Below, piece by piece: positions 1 to 7,547 of a stretch of DNA of 34,480 bases. Each line of letters begins with the position of its first letter. Position 1 is the stretch's first letter. Where the stretch lies: the NCBI GenBank assembly GCA_031553755.1, contig JAVBKZ010000120.1, positions 1 through 34,480 on the forward strand. Reading direction: 5' to 3'. The notes beneath the pieces were generated by a model. That model was not told the DNA's origin. It ran no database searches and saw only the letters and a list, made by a program, of their open reading frames with translations. The stretch comes from JAIRVZ01 sp031553755 (lineage in GTDB: Bacteria; Bacteroidota; Bacteroidia; Bacteroidales; Azobacteroidaceae). The position numbers and the translations under genes were made by a program.

Positions 1-60
1 ATAAATATGGGTTGGTTCAATAAAAAAGTCGAGACGAATCCAAATGATGAAGCGAAATAA
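1..60 (+). CDS. 3' end of an upstream gene (partial)
   Basis: The window opens inside a reading frame in frame 1 that runs 19 codons to a TAA at 58-60 and ends in a charged, polar tail (WFNKKVETNPNDEAK). Nothing in it identifies a family. Given the toxin-cassette remnants just downstream, it could be the tail of an RHS-type protein or of an immunity gene, but this is inference. An internal ATG at 7 could also make it a meaningless 17-codon frame. Confidence 0.3.
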   Translation: MNMGWFNKKVETNPNDEAK

Positions 61-85
61 GCAATGAAAAACATATTGAATATGT

Positions 86-129
86 GTCGTTACAAACGAC
101 CGATTTATACGACAGCGTTGCAAACGCTG
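86..129. repeat. Two tandem short hairpins sharing a word
   Basis: GTCGTT-aca-AACGAC (86-100) is followed by CAGCGTT-gca-AACGCTG (113-129). Both are perfect inverted repeats with 3-nt loops, built around the shared word cgtt(a/g)caaacg. The block is more GC-rich than its surroundings and sits immediately 5' of the toxin-tail remnant. An open frame at 64-165 across it only encodes the repeat and is not taken as a gene. Confidence 0.55.
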
Positions 130-166
130 CCGAACGCGGGGTGGAAATGTTTTGGGTGTTTATGAT

Positions 167-403
167 ATGGGTAATTCTATTGTTAATGGTCTTGAAGGTC
201 GAATATCTCCATATGAAGCAACCGGGGATGTGATTTTTGGAGGAGCTGCCATGTATAGTGGATTTTATGGTGGTATCGCAAATGTTTCTTATAATTTAGG
301 CAAGGAATATGGCCCCATGACAACCTATCTTCGTTGGAAAGAAAGAAGAAGAAACAGATCGGAAGTTATTGAATATATGAAAGAGAAAGGGTATTTCAAA
401 TGA
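167..403 (+). CDS. Putative RHS/polymorphic-toxin C-terminal remnant
   Basis: A 78-residue product from ATG 167; a TTG at 152 would add five residues. It has a glycine-rich, mildly hydrophobic centre (roughly residues 20-45, GGAAMYSGFYGG) followed by a basic tail with an RRR cluster and the end KEKGYFK. The frame is open further upstream to about position 80 only because it reads through the hairpin words. No enzyme motif is visible. A short orphan piece next to a membrane protein and a lipoprotein fits the C-terminal segment of an RHS-type toxin left behind after the core gene was lost. That reading rests on layout and general resemblance, not on a recognised domain. The stop overlaps the next start as ATGA (400-403), so the two genes are probably translationally coupled. 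Confidence 0.45.
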   Translation: MGNSIVNGLEGRISPYEATGDVIFGGAAMYSGFYGGIANVSYNLGKEYGPMTTYLRWKERRRNRSEVIEYMKEKGYFK

Positions 404-801
404 AATTTTTTGATTATTTGTTTTGTCGGTTATATTGGTGGTTTACTGTTATTATAAAAGAAAAAGATATTCCCATTGGTAGTTCGGTAATAGGATTGTC
501 TAATTTTCAATGTTTTACAATTTTTCCAATATATATAATAACATGTTCTTTAATTTATCATTCTTATTCAATTAAAAATATATTAGGAATTAATCCTTTT
601 TTTGTAATCATAGGGATATTCATTCTTATAAATTATTTTCATTTTAATAAAACACGATATAAAAAGTTGTTATCTACATTCAACAAGATGTCTCCAAAAG
701 AGAAAAAGAAAAAAGATATTTTTTGTATTGTTTACATTGTATCTATAATTGTGGTTAATACGCTATTAATGATTTATTTCCGTTCAAAAAATTTGCAATA
801 G
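400..801 (+). CDS. Small membrane protein, putative immunity partner
   Basis: 133 residues, unrecognised. Hydrophobic segments are visible near residues 35-55 (the segment around FPIYIITCSLIYH), 63-82 (NPFFVIIGIFILINYF) and 108-127 (IFCIVYIVSIIVVNTLLMIY). A strongly basic loop (KMSPKEKKKKD) lies between the second and third, consistent with an inner-membrane protein with three helices and a cytoplasmic lysine-rich loop. Its ATG overlaps the stop of the preceding gene (ATGA), and it ends 1 nt before the next ATG, so the three genes form one translational unit. Small membrane proteins coupled to toxin tails are often immunity proteins; that role is inferred from position only. Confidence 0.55.
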   Translation: MKFFDYLFCRLYWWFTVIIKEKDIPIGSSVIGLSNFQCFTIFPIYIITCSLIYHSYSIKNILGINPFFVIIGIFILINYFHFNKTRYKKLLSTFNKMSPKEKKKKDIFCIVYIVSIIVVNTLLMIYFRSKNLQ

Positions 802-802
802 A

Positions 803-1237
803 ATGGTAAAAATAAATTTATTATTGAAGTCATTTTTACTTTTAAGTTTAAGTGCATGTATAGGAGGTTTTGGATTTGTATACGAGGAGCATTTATTCGG
901 GAACTATTATTTAATAGCTGTGGATGTAATTGAACAATGTAGTCTTTCTTATCATACAAAGGATGATGGAGATAATTATGGTACTGTTATTGATGAAACT
1001 GTTTTTGCTGTTGGATATAATGATAAGTATTTGATTGCCAAACAATATTACAGTACACATTGGGGAGGAGCAATTGATAAAAGCAAAATAAGATACTTTA
1101 TACTTCCGTTAAAAGAAGGTATGGATTGGGAAACGAAAAATGGGCTGATGAGTACCAGAGATTCTCTTGCTTTTGAAAATAAGAGGAAAGAATTGGGAAT
1201 CAGTAATCTGAAATTTACAAAAGAAGTAGATCTGTAA
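803..1237 (+). CDS. Lipoprotein, DUF3997-like
   Basis: 144 residues. The N-terminus is a lipoprotein signal: KINLLLKSFLLLSLSAC, with the lipobox cysteine at residue 19 followed by IGGFGF. The mature part has the pattern YLIAVDVIEQCSLSYH ... VFAVGYNDKYLIAKQ ... YFILPL, which resembles what I recall of small Bacteroidota lipoproteins catalogued as DUF3997; this is recalled, not searched. It starts 1 nt after the membrane-protein stop and is the last gene of the coupled cassette. It may be an immunity or accessory lipoprotein for the toxin remnant, but no biochemical role can be read from the sequence. Confidence 0.55.
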   Translation: MVKINLLLKSFLLLSLSACIGGFGFVYEEHLFGNYYLIAVDVIEQCSLSYHTKDDGDNYGTVIDETVFAVGYNDKYLIAKQYYSTHWGGAIDKSKIRYFILPLKEGMDWETKNGLMSTRDSLAFENKRKELGISNLKFTKEVDL

Positions 1238-1247
1238 CTAAGTCTCA

Positions 1248-1302
1248 TGTTCGGCGTAGGCTGATGAATTGCTCTGTTCGGCGTAGGCTCTGCTCTGTTC
1301 GC
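1248..1302. repeat. Direct repeats of a 15-bp GC-rich word
   Basis: The word tgttcggcgtaggct occurs exactly at 1248-1262 and 1275-1289, with a degenerate third copy (tgttcgccgt) starting at 1296. The second and third copies are preceded by gctc. The block is far more GC-rich than the flanking DNA, like the hairpins at 86-129, and lies directly after the coupled cassette. It falls in the gene-free stretch 1238-1586, which also contains the palindrome at 1388 and a promoter at 1505; I see no gene there. Confidence 0.6.
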
Positions 1303-1387
1303 CGTCGTATTAAATAGTCGTTTTTAATGACATAATTATCTGATTTTGTGCTTATTGCAAAATAAATAATCAAAAAAGAACATTCAA

Positions 1388-1413
1388 TTGCCGTCAGTTT
1401 AAACTGGCGGCAA
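1388..1413. repeat. 26-bp palindrome
   Basis: TTGCCGTCAGTTT is followed directly by AAACTGGCGGCAA. The two 13-base arms are complementary at every position except one T/G pair, which would still pair as U-G in RNA. There is no spacer and no T-run right after it, so it is more like a protein- or recombinase-binding palindrome or a mobile-repeat end than a classical terminator. Confidence 0.6.
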
Positions 1414-1503
1414 GGGAGAATTTATATTATCAGCGGGTTAATAATATACAAAATAAAACACGGAGTTACATAGCATAATTTAAGAAAAAATATCAGCTTG
1501 TCT

Positions 1504-1536
1504 ATTGATTTTTTTTATTAAATTTTACTACATTTG
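1504..1536 (+). promoter_or_regulatory. Bacteroidota-type promoter upstream of the Rpn fragment
   Basis: TACATTTG at 1529-1536 fits the -7 consensus TAnnTTTG. ATTG at 1504-1507, 21 nt upstream, is an acceptable -33 box. Transcription would start about 1543, giving a leader of roughly 45 nt before ATG 1587, and could read on into the amylase gene. Confidence 0.5.
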
Positions 1537-1586
1537 TCACGGTAATTAATCAAAACAAATTTTAAACATTAAAACCATCTATTTTC

Positions 1587-1955
1587 ATGGAAGAATTAAT
1601 TTTAGGAGGAGGGAAATACCTGAATCCCCTCACAGATTACGGATTTAAACGCATTTTCGGTTCAGAAACCTACAAAGAGTTATTAATCGATTTCTTGAAT
1701 GAACTGATTCAAGACCAGGGGAAAATTATCAACCTCAATTATCAGACAACAGAACAATTAGGACAAAAAGAAACCGACCGGAAAGCAGTTTTCGACATTT
1801 ATTGCAAAACCGATTGTGACAAGTATTTTATCGTTGAATTGCAGAAAGTACGACAAGCGCATTTCAAGGAAAGTATAACAGAATATACCGATGTTCAAGA
1901 TGCCATTCTTTATTATGAGCAAAAGGGTCGGGAACTGTTTTTTATAGCGTATTAA
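1587..1955 (+). pseudogene. Rpn-family PD-(D/E)XK nuclease, internally deleted
   Basis: The N-terminal 90 residues are typical of Rpn (recombination-promoting nuclease/putative transposase) proteins: KYLNPLTDYGFKRIFGSE at the start, then VFDIYC (Asp70) and VELQK (Glu84-x-Gln86), which carry the PD-(D/E)XK active-site residues. Family members are usually near 280-300 residues; this one stops at 122. Directly after the ExQ motif it reads KESITEYTDVQDAILYYEQKGREL, which looks like the far C-terminal part of the family (a Y.D...A...GRE segment), so about 150 codons seem to be missing by an internal deletion, followed by a degraded end (FFIAY). Probably non-functional. The start is fixed by ATG 1587 and the upstream promoter. 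A genuinely short variant is possible but less likely. Confidence 0.6.
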
Positions 1956-1991
1956 AAGAGGGCAAGTAGGAACTAAATAATATATAATTTC

Positions 1992-3857
1992 ATGAAAAAG
2001 CTTTTTTTCTTTTTGATATTATTATTCATTAAATCAATTGTTGTAAAATCTCAGACGGTTGAGGTTTATCCGGCAAATTGGTGGGTGGATATGAAATGTA
2101 ACCAAATTCAATTGATGTTGTATGCTCCTGAAAACAAAGAATTTAATTCTATGAATGTAGAAATAAATTATCCGGGAATAAAATTGATCAAAAAAAACAC
2201 GTTTGAGAACAAAAAATACATTATATTGGATTTGAAAATTGAAAAAAAAGCCAAACCGGGAATCGTTAAAATAGAATTCCCGAAAACCAATCAACCTCCT
2301 TTGCAATGGGAACTCAAATCTCGTAGGACAGGCAATGGAACTTCATTCGCGCAAGGAGTTACTTCTTCCGATTTTATATATTTGTTGATGCCCGACCGTT
2401 TCAGTAATGGAGATTATTCAAACGATAAGATTCCCGGTATGAAGGACCAATCCCTCAACAGGGATTCTATTTTCGAACGTCATGGTGGTGATTTACAAGG
2501 GATAACCAATCATTTGGATTATTTACAAGGTCTTGGTGTGACTGCTCTTTGGATGACTCCTGTTTTGGAAAATGATATGGAAAATCGGACCGAACATGGT
2601 TACGCTTTCACAAATCATTATAAAATAGAGCCGCGTTTAGGTGGAGAAAACGCTTATTTGGCGCTTTCGGATGCTTTACACGCGAGGGGAATGAAGTTGA
2701 TTCAAGACGCGGTATACAATCATTTGGGATTGTTTCATTTTCTCGTAGAAGACGCGCCCGATGATAACTGGTTGCATCGTTTTCCGGTTTATACACAAAC
2801 CAACTACAGGGACCAACTTTGGTTTGATCCTTACGTTTCTCCATACCAGAAAAAAATACTTACGGATGGATGGTTTACAACCCACATGCCAGATTTCAAC
2901 CAGGAAAATCCGTTTGTAGCCAATTACCTGATTCAACATGCGATTTGGTGTGTCGAAAAATTTGGCGTAGATGGTTGGAGAATAGATACATACATCTATA
3001 ATAACCTGGAGTTTATGAATCGTTGCAATCAAGCGTTAGTCGATGAATATCCCAATATCACGATGTTTGGAGAAACTTGGGTACATGGAACAGCTAATCA
3101 GGCTTATTTCGCGGAAAATGTTTTTGATTTGCCATTTAAGAGTAATTTACAGGGAGTTACAGATTTCCAAACGGCTTTTTATGGAATTCATTCGGCTTTG
3201 AATGAAAATTTAGGATGGACAGAAGGTGTTAACCGTTTGTATTCGACCTTAAGCAATGACTTTCTATATAAAAATCCGATGAGGAATGTCATCATGTTGG
3301 ACAATCACGATTTAAGCCGTATATTTTCAGTCTTGCAGGAAAACAGGGATAAACTGAAAATGGCTTTAGGATGGTTGATGACATGCCGGGGAATACCTCA
3401 AATGTATTACGGAACAGAAATACAAATGAAAGGAGTAACCCATCCTTATGACGGATATGTGAGGTTAGATTTTCCCGGAGGTTGGAAAGAAGACATGAAA
3501 AACGCTTTTACGGGAGAAGGATTGACCGGAGATGAAAAACAAATACTCGATTACGTTAGAAAATTAGGTAATTACCGGAAAAAAACATCCGCCATTAAAA
3601 CCGGAAAAATGATGCAATATGTGCCTCAAAATGGAGTATATACCTATTTTCGTTATAATGAAAATCAAGTGGTAATGTGCGTAATGAATCCAAGTAAAGA
3701 AACGAAACCGCTGTCAATGAATGATTATCCCGAATTTTCGGATAAAGGATTCACACGGGTGTTGAATATTGTAACCAATGAAATAATTCCGGTAAATAAT
3801 CTTGGAAATATACCACCGTGGAGTATTTTAATTTTGGAGTTAATGTTTCCGGAATAA
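1992..3857 (+). CDS. Exported GH13 alpha-amylase / cyclomaltodextrinase-type hydrolase
   Basis: 621 residues; hydrolyses alpha-1,4-glucans or maltodextrins, probably in the periplasm. A signal peptide covers residues 1-20 (KKLFFFLILLFIKSIVVKS). Residues ~21-100 form an N-terminal beta-sandwich like the cyclomaltodextrinase N domain, with WW at 30-31. The (beta/alpha)8 barrel runs from about 120 to 530: DAVYNH (239-244), GWRID with nucleophile Asp332, GETW with acid/base Glu361, and DNHD with transition-state Asp440. A short C-terminal beta domain follows. Length and architecture match the SusA/neopullulanase type, but no SusCD pair or other glycan-utilisation genes flank it, so substrate and gene symbol stay open. 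It lies 36 nt after the Rpn fragment and may share its promoter. A hairpin at 3880 probably ends transcription. Confidence 0.9.
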   Translation: MKKLFFFLILLFIKSIVVKSQTVEVYPANWWVDMKCNQIQLMLYAPENKEFNSMNVEINYPGIKLIKKNTFENKKYIILDLKIEKKAKPGIVKIEFPKTNQPPLQWELKSRRTGNGTSFAQGVTSSDFIYLLMPDRFSNGDYSNDKIPGMKDQSLNRDSIFERHGGDLQGITNHLDYLQGLGVTALWMTPVLENDMENRTEHGYAFTNHYKIEPRLGGENAYLALSDALHARGMKLIQDAVYNHLGLFHFLVEDAPDDNWLHRFPVYTQTNYRDQLWFDPYVSPYQKKILTDGWFTTHMPDFNQENPFVANYLIQHAIWCVEKFGVDGWRIDTYIYNNLEFMNRCNQALVDEYPNITMFGETWVHGTANQAYFAENVFDLPFKSNLQGVTDFQTAFYGIHSALNENLGWTEGVNRLYSTLSNDFLYKNPMRNVIMLDNHDLSRIFSVLQENRDKLKMALGWLMTCRGIPQMYYGTEIQMKGVTHPYDGYVRLDFPGGWKEDMKNAFTGEGLTGDEKQILDYVRKLGNYRKKTSAIKTGKMMQYVPQNGVYTYFRYNENQVVMCVMNPSKETKPLSMNDYPEFSDKGFTRVLNIVTNEIIPVNNLGNIPPWSILILELMFPE

Positions 3858-3879
3858 TTGATACATTTAAAAAAGTTCA

Positions 3880-3905
3880 GCGGGAAGGTTTCTCAACATT
3901 CCCGC
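3880..3905. terminator. Hairpin between convergent genes
   Basis: GCGGGAA (3880-3886) and TTCCCGC (3899-3905) form a perfect 7-bp stem with a 12-nt loop, 23 bases after the amylase stop. No T-run follows immediately, so termination efficiency is uncertain. It lies in the 320-base gap 3858-4177 between the amylase and the convergent phosphatase gene; I find nothing else there. An 82-codon plus-strand frame starting at 4079 mostly overlaps the phosphatase and has no family resemblance. Confidence 0.45.
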
Positions 3906-4177
3906 CGCGTTAGAAGATTTGCATGGCTTATTTATTCTTCTTTTGTTGTATTAATATGACAAAGTAATTTGTATGAGTATTTCATATCAGAAATACAATA
4001 CAAAGGTAAGCGATAGGAAAAACAACCGCAATCACAATAAATGATGATTTTCATGAATGCGGATGGCTAAATTTAGGGATGTGGTTTTGCTATCCATTCA
4101 CGAGGAGAAGTGTTGTTAATTTGCTTAAAAGTCTTATTGAAAGAACTTATGGATTTAAAACCGGATACTTCCGAGAT

Positions 4178-5308
4178 TTACTCCTTAAATTGCAGATAAG
4201 TCCAAACAGGATAATGATCGGAGTATTTCACTTGATCGACAGTACAATTATACGATTTCATATTTTTGCTGTGCATGATGTAGTCAATCCTGAACCAAAA
4301 TCGATTTTGATTATAACTTATTCCTAATCCACGTCCGGATTCGACAAAAGAATCGATTAAGTCGCCTTTTACCGTTCGGCGGGAATATGAAATGGGAGTG
4401 TCGTTAAAATCGCCACAAACAATAGTATAGGGAGCTTTCGATTCTTCAATGACTTTGGCGATTGTTTCTGCCTGTATTGCTCGAATTTTATATGCAGGAG
4501 CAAGTCTTTTAGCCATTTTTTTTCCAATTTCATCAACTCTTTTAGAATCCATTTCCTTGATTTCTCTGAAAAGTGAAGTATATTCGCTTCTGTCTTCAAC
4601 AGATAATCTGTTGGACTCAAGGTGAGCATTGACTAACAACGTATGTTTTCCTTTTATATTCAATTCAACAGCGCAAGCACTATTATATATACTGTTAAAT
4701 GGTATTTCCTTTACTGATTTAATAGGGAATTTTGAATATACGGCTACTCCGTAAGATTGTCCGTTACCTTTTGTATTTCTATATGAATAAGAAACCTTTC
4801 TGTAAGGATATTTTTTTTTGAAAACATTGTTGATATCCTGATCGGTAATTAAGTAGTTATCACGGGTAGAACCATATTCTTGTATACAAACAATGTCGGC
4901 ATTTTTTTCTAAGATATATAAAATTAAATTATTAGGATTTTTTTCTGTGTGTTTTTTGAACTGGACAAATCTCATGACATTGTACGTCAAAACTTTGATA
5001 CAATCTTCAGGTACGTTTTTTGTTTTTGTATGTATAGGTAAATAGGTAAAAATAGCTCCCGAACAAATAAGAAGAGCAATGAAACAAATAGACAAATATA
5101 TCCATCGTCTAACAATAATCCACCAGATAGTAAAACAAATGTTGATGATAAGAATGAAAGGAAAGCCAATTCCGAGATATGCGAAAATAACTAATTTATT
5201 AGGAGAAACCTGGTCGGAAAACGCAGATAAAAGAAGTATTAAAATTGATACAATATTGATAATGAATATAGTTGATGTAAATATATTACTTACTCGTTTG
5301 AAATTCAT
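4178..5308 (-). CDS. EEP-family endonuclease/exonuclease/phosphatase, membrane-anchored
   Basis: 376 residues. Three hydrophobic helices occupy about residues 9-30, 38-62 and 68-90. The catalytic domain then carries the EEP signatures in order: TYN (Asn110), IQE (Glu144), NAHLES (His229), GDFND (Asp300, Asn302), IDY (Asp342) and SDHYP (Asp364-His365). All metal-binding and catalytic positions expected of this DNase I/sphingomyelinase-like fold are present, so it should be an active phosphodiesterase facing the periplasm; the substrate cannot be told. It is the last gene of a minus-strand operon, starting 22 nt after the second rhomboid gene. Rhomboid pairs followed by such a phosphatase are, as I recall, a common arrangement in Bacteroidota. 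Confidence 0.88.
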   Translation of the reverse strand: MNFKRVSNIFTSTIFIINIVSILILLLSAFSDQVSPNKLVIFAYLGIGFPFILIINICFTIWWIIVRRWIYLSICFIALLICSGAIFTYLPIHTKTKNVPEDCIKVLTYNVMRFVQFKKHTEKNPNNLILYILEKNADIVCIQEYGSTRDNYLITDQDINNVFKKKYPYRKVSYSYRNTKGNGQSYGVAVYSKFPIKSVKEIPFNSIYNSACAVELNIKGKHTLLVNAHLESNRLSVEDRSEYTSLFREIKEMDSKRVDEIGKKMAKRLAPAYKIRAIQAETIAKVIEESKAPYTIVCGDFNDTPISYSRRTVKGDLIDSFVESGRGLGISYNQNRFWFRIDYIMHSKNMKSYNCTVDQVKYSDHYPVWTYLQFKE

Positions 5309-5330
5309 ATATGAGAATTAATTTTACGTT

Positions 5331-6242
5331 TTATTTTTTATTACTCTCATCAAATAATCGTTTTTTTTCGTCAGGCGATAGACTGCTGTATCCCGATTTT
5401 TTAATTTTTTCCAGAATTCGGTCAATTTCGGCACTTTCCTTATTTTTTCTTGCGTTGTAATCATAATCCGATTGTCTTTCGGAACCTGCATTTGTATTGC
5501 TTTTTTTATAAGTAACTTTCATTTTACGTTTAGGCTTTTTCTTGAAAAGATTAGCCATAAAATCAAAAAAAGAATTGAAAGGTTTAGTTAAATCTTTTTC
5601 TTTTGAAGCGTAATAGGCATAACAAATACCGGATAAAGCGCCACCAATATGGGCGATATGTCCGCCTGCGTTATTTGATGTTATCGATAGTAAATCAAGA
5701 ATTAAAGAAAATAAAGCTAAATATATTAATTTAATCTTTCCAATAAACAATAAATGAATTTCGAATTCTTTTTTGAAAAAAGACACTCCGAAAACGATTG
5801 CCATAACGGATGCAGATGCTCCGATTAGATAACTATTAGAAATGCTGTTTTCGAAATACGGGAAAATATTGTATGAAAATATAAAAAAAAGAGCGCCTGC
5901 CAATCCTCCCAATATATAAAGCGCGTTGAGTTGGCGAGGATTAAAAAACAATAAAAATATTTGCCCAAACCAATACAACCACAACATATTGAATAAAATA
6001 TGCCAAAAATCATAATGGGTAAACATATATGTAATAAATGTCCACGGCACAATAATTATCTGTTCTAAATCTGCCGGAAGTTTCAGAAAATCAATGATAC
6101 TTACGGAATCGAGATTGAAAAGTCTGGCGATAACAACAAAAAGCCTTGACAAAACAAAAACCGCGATATTGATTGCTATAAGATTAGATAAGATAGATTT
6201 TTGTTTGAAAAATAATTCTATTTTATTGAATATGCCAGCCAT
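5331..6242 (-). CDS. Rhomboid-family intramembrane serine protease (second of pair)
   Basis: 303 residues, six predicted membrane helices. The serine motif is GASASV (Ser143) and the histidine motif GGHIAHIGG (catalytic His198). The glycine usually following the serine (GxSG) is alanine here, while the upstream paralogue keeps GASG. HILFNMLWLYWFG at ~81-93 is the conserved helix-2 region. After residue ~212 there is a ~90-residue cytoplasmic tail, very basic near 233-247 (KKKPKRKMKVTYKK) and ending in a helical IDRILEKIKKSGYSSLSPDEKKRLF segment that recurs in Bacteroidota rhomboids. Its first 20 nt overlap the end of the first rhomboid gene. Substrates are unknown. Confidence 0.85.
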   Translation of the reverse strand: MAGIFNKIELFFKQKSILSNLIAINIAVFVLSRLFVVIARLFNLDSVSIIDFLKLPADLEQIIIVPWTFITYMFTHYDFWHILFNMLWLYWFGQIFLLFFNPRQLNALYILGGLAGALFFIFSYNIFPYFENSISNSYLIGASASVMAIVFGVSFFKKEFEIHLLFIGKIKLIYLALFSLILDLLSITSNNAGGHIAHIGGALSGICYAYYASKEKDLTKPFNSFFDFMANLFKKKPKRKMKVTYKKSNTNAGSERQSDYDYNARKNKESAEIDRILEKIKKSGYSSLSPDEKKRLFDESNKK

Positions 6243-6981
6243 TTTGTTTCTCCTTTTTTTTCCAATATAAAATCAAGATAAAACCAAAAAGCATGCCGCC
6301 TAAATGGGCAAAGTGGGCGACATTATCTCCTGTACGATTAGCTACGCCTAAAAACAATTCAACCAAACCATAAATTATTACAAAATATTTGGCTTTCACC
6401 GGAATAGGTATAAACATTACATAAAGCGGGGCGTTGGGATATAACATTCCGAAAGCCAATAAAATGCCGAATACGGCTCCCGAAGCGCCAATGGTTGTTC
6501 CATTGTATAACGCGTTTAAGTCACCTAACAACCCCCTGAAGTTCATATCCTGCAAGATTAAATCATAACCTTGGTAATGTACGGTCGAAAGAGAGTCGGG
6601 AGGAAGGTCTCCCAGTATAGATTGAATCCTGAGATAACAAACTAACATTTGGATCAATCCCGCACCAATTCCTGTTACCATGTAATAAATTAAAAACTTT
6701 TTTGTTCCCCATGTTTGTTCCAATACCATACCAAACATGTATACAGCAAACATATTGAAAAAAATATGGGCAAAAGATACATGAGTGAACATGTAGGTAA
6801 TGAGTTGAAATACGTGAAACCCCCTGGATTGAAAATAATGAATGCCAAGTATATTCGCCAAATCAATATTATTCCTTTTAAATACAAGGCATGCAAGCCA
6901 AATGATAGCGTTTATAATGAGGACGTTTCGGGTAACCGGAGGTATTGAGTTTAAAAAATTGGGTTTTTGATACGAATTCAT
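6223..6981 (-). CDS. Rhomboid-family intramembrane serine protease (first of pair)
   Basis: 252 residues, six membrane helices. Canonical rhomboid signatures: HIFFNMFAVYMFG near residues 72-84, GASGAVFG with nucleophile Ser167, and VAHFAHLGGMLFG with catalytic His226. It is expected to cleave transmembrane helices of membrane-protein substrates. The protein ends shortly after helix 6 in a basic tail (KKKEKQNGW), unlike its longer neighbour. First gene of the rhomboid-rhomboid-phosphatase operon, divergent from hup. A well-formed promoter lies just upstream (7010-7041, minus). Confidence 0.88.
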   Translation of the reverse strand: MNSYQKPNFLNSIPPVTRNVLIINAIIWLACLVFKRNNIDLANILGIHYFQSRGFHVFQLITYMFTHVSFAHIFFNMFAVYMFGMVLEQTWGTKKFLIYYMVTGIGAGLIQMLVCYLRIQSILGDLPPDSLSTVHYQGYDLILQDMNFRGLLGDLNALYNGTTIGASGAVFGILLAFGMLYPNAPLYVMFIPIPVKAKYFVIIYGLVELFLGVANRTGDNVAHFAHLGGMLFGFILILYWKKKEKQNGWHIQ

Positions 6982-7009
6982 ACAATTAATACATAAATAA
7001 ATTCAAGTG

Positions 7010-7041
7010 CAAACGTACATAAAATTCTATTTTTATACAAC
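7010..7041 (-). promoter_or_regulatory. Promoter of the rhomboid operon
   Basis: Read on the minus strand: TACGTTTG (7017-7010) fits TAnnTTTG, and GTTG (7041-7038) is a near-consensus TTTG box with a 20-nt spacer. Transcription would start about 25 nt before the rhomboid ATG. Confidence 0.6.
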
Positions 7042-7174
7042 CTTTTTTTACTGAGATTTGTTCTATATACTTGAAAAATAACTTTAGAAAATCAGACGAA
7101 AAAAAGTTCTGATTCAAGAAAAAATAATATAATAATAATTTTTTTTGAAAAAAACAAATAAAAACACACAAATG

Positions 7175-7206
7175 TTTGAATATTAAATAGATATGATTTA
7201 TATTTG
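7175..7206 (+). promoter_or_regulatory. Promoter of the HU gene
   Basis: TTTG at 7175-7178, a 20-nt spacer and TATATTTG at 7199-7206 match the Bacteroidota consensus exactly. The leader to ATG 7271 is about 58 nt of A/T-rich sequence without a Shine-Dalgarno box. The 289-base spacer 6982-7270 holds only this and the divergent rhomboid promoter. Confidence 0.7.
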
Positions 7207-7270
7207 ACAAATGTTTTGAAAAATAAGAAATACTCCATATGTTGAACATAATAATAAAAATCAATTAGTC

Positions 7271-7543
7271 ATGAACAAAGCTGAATTAATTAGCGCGATT
7301 GCATCGGAGTCGGGTTTATCAAAGGTCGATTCTAAAAAGGCTCTTGACGGTTTTATTACCGCAGTTACAAATAGCCTAAAAAAAGGAGAAAAAGTTACTT
7401 TAGTTGGTTTTGGAACTTATTCTGTGGTCGAAAGAAACGCGAGGCAAGGAATTAATCCTCAAACAAAGAAACCGATTAAAATTGCTGCGAAAAAAGTAGT
7501 TAAATTTTCTTCGGGAAATGAATTGTCTGACGCGGTGAAATAA
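7271..7543 (+). CDS. hup: HU-type DNA-binding protein
   Basis: 90 residues, the standard HU length. MNKAELISAIASESGLSK begins the helical dimerisation core. VTLVGFGTYSVVERNARQGINPQTKKPIKI is the beta-arm region, with the RxGxNPxTKKxIxI signature and the intercalating Pro of the NP motif. It ends in VVKFSSGNELSDAVK. HU is a small, abundant nucleoid protein that bends and wraps DNA as a dimer. It is a single-gene unit with its own consensus promoter, divergent from the rhomboid operon and convergent with malY. The bacteroidal HU/rhomboid neighbourhood supports the assignment. Confidence 0.95.
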   Translation: MNKAELISAIASESGLSKVDSKKALDGFITAVTNSLKKGEKVTLVGFGTYSVVERNARQGINPQTKKPIKIAAKKVVKFSSGNELSDAVK

Positions 7544-7547
7544 ATTC

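Noticed and set aside
64..165. 33-codon frame starting ATG 64
   Set aside because: It only translates the hairpin words at 86-129 and has no protein-like pattern beyond that.
1992..3857. Starch-utilisation (Sus) locus
   Set aside because: Only an amylase is present; no SusC/SusD pair, no second glycosidase and no SusR-type regulator nearby.
4079..4327. 82-codon plus-strand frame
   Set aside because: More than half overlaps the well-supported EEP phosphatase on the other strand; no family resemblance or promoter.
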